From assembly GCA_021496925.1 (NCBI GenBank), contig CP053915.1, forward strand, positions 4,677,501 through 4,741,500: a stretch of DNA of 64,000 bases, given 5' to 3'. A program made the translations under genes and the position numbers. Source of the stretch: Acidovorax sp. YS12. GTDB lineage: Bacteria; Pseudomonadota; Gammaproteobacteria; Burkholderiales; Burkholderiaceae_C. The notes beneath the pieces are model-generated. The model was not told the origin of the DNA, ran no database searches, and saw nothing but the letters and a program-made list of their open reading frames with translations. This document shows, piece by piece, positions 52,641-61,711 of this stretch (position 1 is its first letter; every line of letters begins with the position of its first letter).

Positions 52641-53268
52641 CGTTGACCCGGCCGCGCCCGGCTACTGGGCCGAGGCCTGCAAGCACCTGGTGAAGAAGGA
52701 CCGGGTGATGAAGCGCCTGATTCCGCAGTTCGCCGACGCCGCGCTGCAGACGCGCGGCGATGCCTTCGGCACGCTGGCGCGCAGCATCGTCGGCCAGCAG
52801 ATCTCGGTCAAGGCGGCGCAGACCGTGTGGGACCGCTTCGCCCTGCTGCCCGTCAGCATGGAGCCCGAGGCCGTGCTCAAGCTCAAGGTGGACGACATGC
52901 GCGCCGCCGGCCTGTCAGCGCGCAAGGTGGACTACCTGGTGGACCTGGCGCTGCACTTCGCCAACGGCAAGCTGCACGTGCAGGATTGGCAGGGCATGGA
53001 CGACGAGGCCATCATCGCCGAGCTGGTGGCCATCCGTGGCGTGGGGCGCTGGACGGCGGAGATGTTCCTGATCTTCCACCTCATGCGCCCGAACGTGCTG
53101 CCGCTGGACGACGTGGGGCTCATCAACGGCATCAGCCGCCTGTACTTCTCGGGCGACCCGGTCAGCCGCAGCGACGCGCGAGAGGTGGCCGCCGCCTGGA
53201 AACCGTGGAGCACCGTGGCGACTTGGTATATTTGGCGCTCGCTCGACCCGCTGCCCGTCGTCTATTGA
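52606..53268 (+). CDS. DNA-3-methyladenine glycosylase, AlkA/HhH-GPD family
   Basis: 220 residues; removes alkylated bases from DNA. The helix-hairpin-helix is LVAIRGVGRWTAEMF and the catalytic Asp follows in LPLDDVGLINGI. Earlier blocks: LIPQFADAALQTRGDAFGTL and ARSIVGQQISVKAAQTVWDR. The family normally opens a few residues before the YW-EAC segment seen here at residue ~20. The only suitable start codon is the ATG inside the repeat, so residues 1-12 (MGQAVAATKSIV) are repeat-encoded. No stand-alone ribosome site was seen. Confidence 0.9.
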   Translation: MGQAVAATKSIVVDPAAPGYWAEACKHLVKKDRVMKRLIPQFADAALQTRGDAFGTLARSIVGQQISVKAAQTVWDRFALLPVSMEPEAVLKLKVDDMRAAGLSARKVDYLVDLALHFANGKLHVQDWQGMDDEAIIAELVAIRGVGRWTAEMFLIFHLMRPNVLPLDDVGLINGISRLYFSGDPVSRSDAREVAAAWKPWSTVATWYIWRSLDPLPVVY

Positions 53269-53341
53269 ACGGGCTGCGCGCGCAGCAAACGGCGGCACCC
53301 GGCCCCGCGCCCGCCAGCGTGCCGCCCAAGGAGAAAACATC

Positions 53342-54319
53342 TTGGCGAAAAAGACCTTTCTGGATTTCGAGCAGCCCATCGCGGAGCTGGAATCCAAAAT
53401 CGAAGAACTGCGCTACGTGCAGACCGAAAGCGCGGTCGATATCTCGGAAGAGATCGACCAGCTCAGCAAGAAGAGCCAGCAGCTCACCAAGGACATCTAC
53501 AGTGACCTGTCGCCCTGGCAGATCACGAAGATCGCGCGCCACCCCGAGCGGCCCTACACGCTCGACTACGTGCGCGACATCTTCACCGACTTCATCGAGC
53601 TGCACGGCGACCGCCACTACGCGGACGACCAGTCCATCGTGGGGGGGCTGGCGCGCTTCAACGGCCATGCGTGCATGGTCTTGGGGCACCAGCGCGGTCG
53701 CGACACCAAGGAACGCATGCTGCGCAACTACGGCATGTGCAAGCCCGAGGGCTATCGTAAGGCGCTGCGCCTGATGAAGACGGCCGAGAAGTTCAAGCTG
53801 CCCGTGTTCACTTTCGTTGACACCATGGGCGCCTACCCCGGCATCGACGCCGAGGAGCGCGGCCAGTCCGAGGCCATCGGCCGCAACATCTACGAGATGG
53901 CGCAGCTCGAAGTACCCATCATCACCACCGTCATCGGCGAGGGCGGCTCCGGTGGCGCGCTGGCCATCGCCGTGGCCGACCAAATGCTCATGCTGCAGTA
54001 CGCCATGTACTCCGTCATCAGCCCCGAGGGCTGCGCCTCGATCCTGTGGAAAACCAGCGAGCGCGCGCAGGACGCGGCCGAGGCGCTGGGCATCACGGCG
54101 CACCGCCTGAAGGCGCTGGGCCTGGTGGACAAGATCGTCAACGAGCCCGTGGGCGGGGCGCACCGCGACCCCAAGCAAATGGCTTCCTTCCTCAAGCGCG
54201 CCCTGGGCGATGCCTTCCGCCAGCTTGCCGACCTCAAACCCAAGGAGCTGCAGGACCGCCGCTACGAGCGCCTGCAAAGCTACGGCCGCTTCACCGACAC
54301 CAAGGCCGACAACCGCTGA
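53342..54319 (+). CDS. accA: acetyl-CoA carboxylase carboxyltransferase subunit alpha, TTG start
   Basis: 325 residues, half of the carboxyltransferase of fatty-acid synthesis, partner of AccD. It opens with the usual KTFLDFEQPIAELESKIEEL helix; GHQRGRDTKERMLRNYGMCKPEGYRKALRLM, DTMGAYPGIDAEERGQSEAI and GEGGSGGALAIAVAD are the family signature blocks. The start codon is TTG, supported by AAGGAGAAAACATC at proper distance and by the absence of an ATG near the conserved N-terminus. Such starts can limit translation. Follows the glycosylase gene by 73 bases. Confidence 0.96.
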   Translation: MAKKTFLDFEQPIAELESKIEELRYVQTESAVDISEEIDQLSKKSQQLTKDIYSDLSPWQITKIARHPERPYTLDYVRDIFTDFIELHGDRHYADDQSIVGGLARFNGHACMVLGHQRGRDTKERMLRNYGMCKPEGYRKALRLMKTAEKFKLPVFTFVDTMGAYPGIDAEERGQSEAIGRNIYEMAQLEVPIITTVIGEGGSGGALAIAVADQMLMLQYAMYSVISPEGCASILWKTSERAQDAAEALGITAHRLKALGLVDKIVNEPVGGAHRDPKQMASFLKRALGDAFRQLADLKPKELQDRRYERLQSYGRFTDTKADNR

Positions 54320-54428
54320 CTGCCACCGGGGCCGCACCGGCCTATGCAACGGCTCCCCTTGGGGAGCCGTTGGCGTTCGTGGCGCCCGGATAATCGGCCG
54401 CCATGTGGATTGCGAAACCTTGTTGCCC

Positions 54429-55397
54429 ATGACGCAGGCGTTCGACGAAGCGCTGCGCTGCTTTTCCCCTGCGCTGCCGCTGGCCGTGGGCTTGAGCGGC
54501 GGCGCCGACTCCACCGCGCTGCTGCTGGCCTGCGCCGCGCGCTGGCCGGGCCGGGTGCGGGCCATCCACGTGCACCATGGCCTGCAGGCGGCTGCCGATG
54601 GTTTCGAGCGCCACTGCATCGCCTTGTGCGCGCGCCTGCAGGTGCCGCTGCAGGTGCGGCGCGTGGACGCGCGCCACGCCCCCGGGCAAAGCCCGGAAGA
54701 GGCCGCGCGCCACGCACGCTACCAGGCTTTTGAGGCTGCAGTCCAGGACAGGCAAGCGCCAGATGCTATTCAATCAATAGCACTGGCACAGCATGCCGAC
54801 GACCAGGTCGAAACCCTGCTGCTGGCGCTCTCGCGCGGCGCCGGCGTGGCCGGGCTGGCCGCCATGCCCATGCACTGGGAACGGGCCGGGCTGCAGTGGC
54901 ACCGCCCCTTGCTGCGCGTGCCGGGCGCGGCCGTGCGCGACTGGCTGCGCGCGCGCGGCGAGACCTGGGTCGAAGACCCCAGCAACCAGGATGAGCGCTA
55001 TACGCGCAACCGCATCCGTGCGCGGCTGCTGCCGGCGCTGCAGGCCACCTTTCCCCAGTTCCGCGACACCTTCGCGCGCAGCAGCCAGCATGCGGCCCAG
55101 GCCGACGCGCTGCTGCAGGAGATCGCGCGGCAGGATCTGGCCGAGGTGGGCGTGCCGCCCGCCATCGGCGCGCTGCGCGCGCTGGGTACGGCGCGCCAGG
55201 CCAACGTGCTGCGCCACTGGCTGCGCCAGGCGCACCAGACCACGCCCGGCACGGCACAACTGCACGCGCTGCAGCGCCAGCTGGCTGCCTGCGCCACGCG
55301 CGGCCACCGCATCGAGCTCAAGGTGGGGCGCGGCTTCGTGGTGCGCCAGGGCGAGCGGCTGGCGTTCGTCGAGGCGCTGGCCGCGCCGCCGCCGTAA
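54429..55397 (+). CDS. tilS: tRNA(Ile)-lysidine synthetase
   Basis: 322 residues; converts the wobble C of tRNA-Ile(CAU) to lysidine with ATP. The PP-loop is AVGLSGGADSTALLLA (residues ~25), followed by VHHGLQAAAD, EEAARHARY and HADDQVETLLL. The TilS-N part is present with ETWVEDPSNQDERYTRNRIR; the C-terminal TilS domain seems absent, as in many short bacterial versions. Residues ~100-120 (FEAAVQDRQAPDAIQSIAL) match a family C repeat inserted just before the HADD block, with the frame kept. Essential, so the insert must be tolerated. Confidence 0.94.
   Translation: MTQAFDEALRCFSPALPLAVGLSGGADSTALLLACAARWPGRVRAIHVHHGLQAAADGFERHCIALCARLQVPLQVRRVDARHAPGQSPEEAARHARYQAFEAAVQDRQAPDAIQSIALAQHADDQVETLLLALSRGAGVAGLAAMPMHWERAGLQWHRPLLRVPGAAVRDWLRARGETWVEDPSNQDERYTRNRIRARLLPALQATFPQFRDTFARSSQHAAQADALLQEIARQDLAEVGVPPAIGALRALGTARQANVLRHWLRQAHQTTPGTAQLHALQRQLAACATRGHRIELKVGRGFVVRQGERLAFVEALAAPPP
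54729..54790 (+). repeat. dispersed repeat, family C, inside tilS
   Basis: CTTTTGAGGCTGCAGTCCAG, ACAGGCAAGCGCCAGATGCT, ATTCAATCAATAGCACTGG. It matches the reverse form of the blocks at 38676-38742 and 62920-62975. In-frame insertion in an essential gene. Confidence 0.7.
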
Positions 55398-55421
55398 GCG
55401 GCGGCGCCATGGGGCTCTCGG

Positions 55422-55427
55422 TATAAT
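55422..55427 (+). promoter_or_regulatory. -10 box of the lysC promoter
   Basis: TATAAT, perfect, 59 bases before the lysC ATG. A GC-rich hairpin CTGCGGC-GGC-GCCGCAG (55438-55454) lies in the leader between them. No T run follows and no lysine-riboswitch pattern is seen. Confidence 0.6.
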
Positions 55428-55486
55428 TTCAGGTTGCCTGCGGCGGCGCCGCAGCGCGTATCCCTCATCATCCTCAAATATCTCAG

Positions 55487-56755
55487 ATGGCACTGTTCGT
55501 TCATAAATACGGCGGTACGTCGATGGGCTCCACGGAGCGCATTCGCAACGTCGCCAAGCGCGTCGCCAAATGGGCTCGGGCGGGCCACCAGATGGTGGTG
55601 GTGCCCAGCGCCATGAGTGGCGAGACCAATCGCCTGCTTGGACTGGCCAAGGAACTCGCGCCCTCGCGCGCCTCCTCCGCCTACCACCGTGAACTCGACA
55701 TGCTGGCCGCCACGGGCGAGCAGGCGTCGTCGGCGCTGCTGGCCATCGCGCTGCAGTCCGAAGGCCAGCCGGCCGTGAGCTACACCGGCTGGCAGGTGCC
55801 GATCCGCACCGACAGCGGCTACACCAAGGCGCGCATCGAGTCGATCGACGACAAGCGCGTGCGCGCCGACCTGGACGCCGGCAAGGTGGTCATCATCACC
55901 GGCTTCCAGGGCATCGACGAGGGCGGCCACATCACCACGCTGGGCCGCGGCGGCTCCGACACCTCGGCCGTGGCTGTGGCGGCCGCCATGAAGGCCGATG
56001 AATGCCTGATCTACACCGATGTCGATGGCGTCTACACCACCGACCCGCGCGTGGTGCCGCAGGCGCGCCGCCTCAAGACGGTGAGCTTCGAGGAAATGCT
56101 CGAAATGGCCAGCCTGGGCAGCAAGGTGCTGCAGATCCGCTCGGTGGAGTTTGCCGGCAAGTACAAGGTGCCCATGCGCGTGCTCTCCAGCTTCACGGCC
56201 TGGGACATCGACATCAACGAAGAAGCCGCCTCCGGCACCTTGATCACCTTTGAGGAAGACGAAAAAATGGAACAAGCCGTCGTTTCCGGCATTGCATTCA
56301 ACCGCGATGAAGCCAAGATTTCCGTGCTCGGCGTGCCGGACAAGCCGGGCATCGCCTACCAGATCCTCGGCCCCGTGGCCGAGGCCAACATCGAAGTCGA
56401 TGTGATCATCCAGAACATGAGCAAGGATGGCCGCACCGATTTCAGCTTCACCGTCAACCACAACGACTACGCGCGCACACTGGACCTGCTCAAGGAAAAA
56501 GTGGTGCCGGCGCTGGGTGCCCAGGAGGTGGTGGGCGACACCAACATCTGCAAGGTCAGCATCGTCGGCATCGGCATGCGCAGCCACGTGGGCGTGGCGT
56601 CCAAGATGTTCCGCGTGCTGAGCGAAGAGGGCATCAACATCCAGATGATCTCCACGTCGGAGATCAAGACCTCCGTCGTCATCGACGAGAAGTACCTGGA
56701 GCTGGCCGTGCGTGCACTGCACAAGGCTTTCGATCTGGACCAGCCCGTGGCGTAA
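55487..56755 (+). CDS. lysC: aspartate kinase
   Basis: First step of the lysine, threonine and methionine pathway. 422 residues: the kinase domain opens with ALFVHKYGGTSMGSTERI and has TLGRGGSDTSAVAVAAAMKADECLIYTDVDGVYTTDPR; two ACT domains follow (~265-420), e.g. VLGVPDKPGIAYQILGPVAE and VSIVGIGMRSHVGVASKMF. This is the single-chain size of the alpha/beta type. An internal ATG near base 56268 (MEQAVVSGIAF) could give a shorter ACT-only form, as in Bacillus; only a possibility here. Followed by tRNA-Ser. Confidence 0.97.
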   Translation: MALFVHKYGGTSMGSTERIRNVAKRVAKWARAGHQMVVVPSAMSGETNRLLGLAKELAPSRASSAYHRELDMLAATGEQASSALLAIALQSEGQPAVSYTGWQVPIRTDSGYTKARIESIDDKRVRADLDAGKVVIITGFQGIDEGGHITTLGRGGSDTSAVAVAAAMKADECLIYTDVDGVYTTDPRVVPQARRLKTVSFEEMLEMASLGSKVLQIRSVEFAGKYKVPMRVLSSFTAWDIDINEEAASGTLITFEEDEKMEQAVVSGIAFNRDEAKISVLGVPDKPGIAYQILGPVAEANIEVDVIIQNMSKDGRTDFSFTVNHNDYARTLDLLKEKVVPALGAQEVVGDTNICKVSIVGIGMRSHVGVASKMFRVLSEEGINIQMISTSEIKTSVVIDEKYLELAVRALHKAFDLDQPVA

Positions 56756-56790
56756 ACGGGGCGTGATTTAAGGCATAATAGAGAGATTGC

Positions 56791-56883
56791 GGAAACGTGA
56801 CCGAGTGGCCGAAGGTGCTCCCCTGCTAAGGGAGTATGGGGTGTAGAGCCTCATCGAGGGTTCGAATCCCTCCGTTTCCGCCA
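56791..56883 (+). tRNA. tRNA-Ser (anticodon GCU)
   Basis: Acceptor GGAAACG (56791-56797) pairs with CGTTTCC; discriminator G at 56880 and encoded CCA to 56883. Anticodon stem CTCCC/GGGAG with loop CTGCTAA gives anticodon GCT (56825-56827), reading AGC and AGU. The long variable arm (TATGGGGTGTAGAGCCTCAT region) is typical of serine tRNA, and the T arm is GAGGG-TTCGAAT-CCCTC. Its 3' end is a probable integration site of the element that follows. Confidence 0.97.
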
Positions 56884-56890
56884 GAACTTT

Positions 56891-56920
56891 AAAAACCCAC
56901 TCCAAAAGAGTGGGTTTTTT
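56891..56920 (+). terminator. rho-independent terminator after tRNA-Ser
   Basis: AAAAACCCACTC-CAAAA-GAGTGGGTTTTT, a 12-bp stem with a T run, starting 8 bases after the CCA. Confidence 0.92.
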
Positions 56921-57073
56921 TATGCCCGCCCCGGGCATCGACCCGTTATAAAACAACGTGATACGCTTCATTTCATGGTGTTTTATACAGTGTTTTATCA
57001 GCCGGCAACCAACCAGCATCCAACCTCAATTCAATGTTTTTTGGCCTACGTGATGGCCTGCAGAAATTGAGCG

Positions 57074-57190
57074 ATGCCGAAGCGAATCCTTGAAATGACG
57101 GCGCTGGAGGCCTCCAGGCTGCGCGTTGAAGGCTCGCCCGCTGTGGGCGGGGTCAGCGGGTTGTACCTGCGGATTGAAGGCGGGTCAGCG
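57074..57190 (+). pseudogene. tyrosine integrase, N-terminal remnant
   Basis: The first ~39 residues (MPKRILEMTALEASRLRVEG, then GGVSGLYLRIEGG) match the N-terminus of phage/island integrases of the tRNA-targeting kind. The frame is lost to foreign sequence near 57187, where a transposase fragment begins. It lies 190 bases downstream of tRNA-Ser and points away from it. The gap 56921-57073 is AT-rich, with a TTTTATACAGTGTTTTATC tract, and may hold the old attachment side; I see no gene there. Not functional. Confidence 0.8.
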
Positions 57191-57776
57191 TTTGCAGGTT
57201 CGCCAGCGCCAGTACGGTGGCCTCGCTGGCCTGGCCGATCTTGCGCTGCACTTCGCGCAGCACGATGCCCAGGATCGTGCGCTGGCGTTTGACCACCCGG
57301 CGCAGCCGCTTGAACTGCTTGGCGTGGGCATAGCCGCCAGCCTTGCGCCGCAGGGTCTTGCCTTCCTTGGCGAAGGTCTGCTTGAGCGCGATGCCCGAGC
57401 GCTTGGCTGCGGCCACCACCTTGTGGCGGGCGATCTCCAGCAGGCGTGAGTCGACCGGGTGGGCAATAGCCTTCTCCTGCACCGTGGTGTCCACGATCAC
57501 GCGCTCGAACTCGGCTGGTTTGATGACTTTGGACGCCACGGCCGTGTCGATGGTGGCCTTGAGCAACTCCTCGACCCCGGCTTCACCGATGGCACGCCTG
57601 AAGCGTCCGATCTGGGTGGCGTCGCAGGGCAGACGCAGCTCATCCGGGCCAGCGGCTGGTGAAAGAGGTCGGCGCCCTCGGGCTGGGGCATGGGCAAACT
57701 CCCGGAAATCGAATCGTGGTGTGTCGATTCTGGGGGGATCACTGCCCAGCGGTACCAGCGCAAACCCAGCGTTCAT
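57153..57776 (-). pseudogene. IS5-type transposase fragment
   Basis: A 207-codon open frame whose middle, CDATQIGRFRRAIGEAGVEE to LRRVVKRQRTILGIVLREVQ, is clearly from an IS5/IS1182-type transposase (DTTVQEKAIAHPVDSRLLEIARHKVV block). It holds only a central ~150 residues: the N-terminal part is lost to a frame change near 57660, and the C-terminal half, with the last catalytic residue, is missing at the integrase junction (~57185). It is a different IS subgroup from the complete element to its right. No intact ends were found, so it cannot move. Confidence 0.8.
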
Positions 57777-57805
57777 GCGGGGCAGCAGGGTTTTCCAGGG
57801 CCGAC

Positions 57806-58256
57806 TCAGTAGCCGACGGTGAAACGCTGCCGGATGTGGGTGGGCGTTTCGATCTCGTCCACGAGCGCTACGGCAAAGTCTTCAAAAGAAATGCTGCTTC
57901 CATTTTCATTGGTGAGAAGTTGGTCTTTGCCAAGGCGGAATTCTCCGGTCCGTTTACCTTCGAAAAATAAGGCCGAGGGCGATAGGAACGTCCATTCCAG
58001 TGTATTTTCAGCCTTTAATTTATTCAAAAATACTTGACCGGCACTGGATTCCGGTTTGACGGCTTCGGGAAAATTCGGAGTATCGATCAGCAATACGCCA
58101 GGCGCTACTTCAAGGCTACCCGCACCACCAACTACGTAATAGCGCTTGACACCAGACTCTTTGACTGCACCAATAAGCGTATCAGGGTTGCTTTTTGAGA
58201 AAAACACTGAGCTGATGACAGCGTCATGATTTTTTAGGGTCTGAGCGAGGGCATCA
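57806..58256 (-). pseudogene. NAD(P)-binding oxidoreductase, 3' remnant cut by an IS
   Basis: About 150 C-terminal codons of an atypical short-chain dehydrogenase/NAD(P)H-binding protein: NHDAVISSVFF, VKRYYVVGGAGSLEVAPGV, LEWTFLSPSALFFEGKRTGE and ISFEDFAVALVDEIETPTHI. The start and nucleotide-binding loop are lost where the complete IS begins at 58257. The remainder is not on the far side of the IS, so a deletion or rearrangement went with the insertion. Base composition is clearly more AT-rich than the neighbours, which suggests transfer. Confidence 0.8.
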
Positions 58257-59544
58257 GGGAACCTCTCAAAACCCAACCGCTCTCTTCCTGACCCGAGAAG
58301 CCTGACCCGCCCCTTGCCATGATCACACCCCGCAGCGCGCTGAAGTTTGACCTGTTCGCCGAGGCCTCGCGCCAGCACAAGAGGGACGAGGTGGGCGATC
58401 CGCTGCAGGTGATCGCGCGGCACATCGACTTCGGAGCCCTGGCCGGGCTGGTGGATGCCTTGATCGAGCGTGGCGATGGCCGCCGGGGTGGCCGGCCGGC
58501 CTATCCCACCGAGGTGATGGTGCGCATCCTGGTCTTGAAGCGGCTGTACAACCTGTCCGATGAGCAGATGGAGTACCAGTTGCTGGATCGGGCGAGCTAC
58601 CAGCGCTTTTGCCTGCTGCAGGATGCGATGAACGTGCCGGACCGCAACACGATCTGGCGCTTCGGCGAGCGGCTGGGCGTGGATGGGGCCACGGTGCTGT
58701 TCCAGGGAGTGGATGCGCAACTGCACCGCCATGGCTACATGGCCCGGGGCGGACAAGCCATCGATGCGACGCTGGTGCCCGCGCCGCGCCAGCGCCTGGA
58801 CAGGCCGGAGCGCGAGGCCCTGGCCGAAGGCAGAACGCCCGATTGGAGCGAGGCCGAGCGCCGGCAAAGGGATGTGGATGCCACGCACACGAAGAAGCAC
58901 GGCAAGAGCTACTTCGGCTACAAGCTCAGCGTGAGCGTGGACCTCAAGCACGGCTTCATCCGCCGCATCGCCACGGGCACGGCCAGCGAGCACGACGGAC
59001 ACCACTTCGACGAGGTGCTGGACATGCACAACACCGGGCGGGCAGTGCATGCGGACAAGGCCTACCCGAGCCGCCAAAGGCGCCAGATGCTGAAAGTGCT
59101 GGGATTCGTGGATGCGATGCAGCGCAGGGCCCAGCCGGGCCAGCCCCTGAGCGAGTGCCAGAAGCGGCGCAACCAGCGCATTGCCAGCAAGCGTGCCCGG
59201 GTCGAACATGCGTTTGCCGGCATCCGGCACATGGGCGGCAAGTTCGTGCGCACGATCGGGCAGGCGCGCGCCACGGTGGCGATGACGATGATGGCTGCCT
59301 GCTACAACATGAAGCGCCTGGCGTCGTTCCTGCATCGGGGAGTGGATGCGTTCTTCAAGCCCCAACCCGGCACCTGCAAGGCACAGGTGCGTCCGCACAC
59401 AGCGAAAGCCTGAGCCATCGGGGCTGCAAGGCCCCTCAATGCACGAGGTGCAGACCGCCGTAAGGCCTCATCGCGCATTCAAAACGGCTGGCGTCCAATC
59501 GTGCCTATTCGGATCCGTCAATCATGGGGTTGTGAGAGGTTCCC
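58257..59544 (+). mobile_element. complete IS5-family insertion sequence, 1288 bp
   Basis: Imperfect inverted ends: GGGAACCTCTCAAAACCCAA at the left and, on the minus strand from 59544, GGGAACCTCTCACAACCCCA. It contains one complete transposase gene. Flanking bases (ATCA on the left, GAAT on the right) do not match, so no target duplication is left. The left flank is a truncated gene. This indicates that one flank was rearranged after insertion. Confidence 0.9.
58319..59413 (+). CDS. IS5-family transposase, full length
   Basis: 364 residues, apparently intact. DUF772-type N-terminal region (PLQVIARHIDFGALAGLVDA, RPAYPTEVMVRILVLKRLYNLSDEQMEYQL) and DDE catalytic residues: Asp in QAIDATLVPAP, Asp in AVHADKAYPSR and Glu in ARVEHAFAGIRH, with the Y-(2)-R-type block GYKLSVSVDLKHG. 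Reads out between the inverted ends at 58257 and 59544. Possibly still active. Confidence 0.93.
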   Translation: MITPRSALKFDLFAEASRQHKRDEVGDPLQVIARHIDFGALAGLVDALIERGDGRRGGRPAYPTEVMVRILVLKRLYNLSDEQMEYQLLDRASYQRFCLLQDAMNVPDRNTIWRFGERLGVDGATVLFQGVDAQLHRHGYMARGGQAIDATLVPAPRQRLDRPEREALAEGRTPDWSEAERRQRDVDATHTKKHGKSYFGYKLSVSVDLKHGFIRRIATGTASEHDGHHFDEVLDMHNTGRAVHADKAYPSRQRRQMLKVLGFVDAMQRRAQPGQPLSECQKRRNQRIASKRARVEHAFAGIRHMGGKFVRTIGQARATVAMTMMAACYNMKRLASFLHRGVDAFFKPQPGTCKAQVRPHTAKA

Positions 59545-59586
59545 GAATGGATCGTGACTGTCCGCGCCGCACTCGCAGCGGGGCGT

Positions 59587-60009
59587 TCAATCGTCGATCG
59601 AAGCGCTCCAGCGGCTGTCCCAGTCGCGCTGCACGCGCTCGATGTCACGCCGGTCGCGCTTGGTGGGGCGGCCGTCGTGCAGGCTGGCGGCGGGCTCGGG
59701 TGCCAGGCGGCGCTGTTCCGCTGCTTGCGCGCGTGCAGCCAGGCTCTCCGGGGTCTCGGCGTAAAGCTGCTGGGCCACGGGGGCGGGGCCGCGCATGGCG
59801 CTGAGCGCCTGCACCACCACCGTGCGGGCGATGGGGCCCTGGCGCAGCGCCACCGTATCGCCCACGCGCAGCTCGCGCGCGGCCTTGGCGTTGGCGCCAT
59901 TGACGGTGACGCGGCCCTTGCCGATCTCTTCCACGGCCAGGCTGCGGGTCTTGTAAAAGCGGGCGCACCAGAGCCACTTGTCCAGGCGCATCGATTCCGG
60001 TGGCGTCAT
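59587..60009 (-). CDS. S4-domain RNA-binding protein, Hsp15 (HslR) like
   Basis: 140 residues. The S4 domain starts at the N-terminus, MRLDKWLWCARFYKTRSLAVEEIGKGRVTVNGA, as in Hsp15, which rescues stalled 50S subunits carrying a nascent chain-tRNA. The C-terminal half (ETPESLAARAQAAEQRRL to RDIERVQRDWDSRW) is charged and helical. Start 60009 gives MTPPESMRLDKW; an upstream start at 60048 is less likely. First intact gene to the right of the island. Confidence 0.92.
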   Translation of the reverse strand: MTPPESMRLDKWLWCARFYKTRSLAVEEIGKGRVTVNGANAKAARELRVGDTVALRQGPIARTVVVQALSAMRGPAPVAQQLYAETPESLAARAQAAEQRRLAPEPAASLHDGRPTKRDRRDIERVQRDWDSRWSASIDD

Positions 60010-60054
60010 GGGCGCGATTGTGCCTTGGCCCGGGCCGGGCGCTACCATCGCGCC

Positions 60055-61560
<1,506 letters not shown>

Positions 61561-61575
61561 TTTTCAGGCATGCGC

Positions 61576-61610
61576 CTGTTTTAAAGACATTGTTTGTGTC
61601 TGAAAAACAG
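61576..61610. promoter_or_regulatory. long dyad, candidate activator site (UAS)
   Basis: Outer arms CTGTTTT (61576-61582) and AAAACAG (61604-61610), inner arms AGACA and TGTCT, centre 7 bases. It is AT-rich and lies about 55 bases before the -24 element. A short CAGGC-ATGC-GCCTG hairpin (61565-61578) overlaps its left edge and may end the upstream gene. Confidence 0.55.
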
Positions 61611-61664
61611 GCATTCCGGCCCGGGTGGCTGCCGGCACCCGGGGTGCGCGAGGGCCGCCAGGCC

Positions 61665-61680
61665 TGGCACGGACCATGCT
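61665..61680 (+). promoter_or_regulatory. sigma-54 promoter of the Liv-type operon
   Basis: TGGCACGGACCATGCT: perfect -24 block TGGCAC, -12 block ATGC for TTGC, exact spacing. It is 31 bases before the binding-protein ATG. Confidence 0.78.
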
Positions 61681-61711
61681 GATGCCAGGCCACCACACAA
61701 GGAGACAAGTC

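Noticed and set aside
55428..55486. Possible lysine riboswitch upstream of lysC
   Set aside because: The leader is only ~55 bases with one short hairpin. The multi-stem lysine aptamer needs well over 150 bases and its conserved core is absent.
56260..56755. Separate internal gene for an aspartate kinase beta subunit
   Set aside because: An ATG exists near 56268, but the evidence for independent translation is weak, so it is noted only within the lysC entry.
58250..59550. Target-site duplication around the IS5-family element
   Set aside because: The four bases on each side (ATCA and GAAT) differ, and no other short direct repeat flanks the ends.
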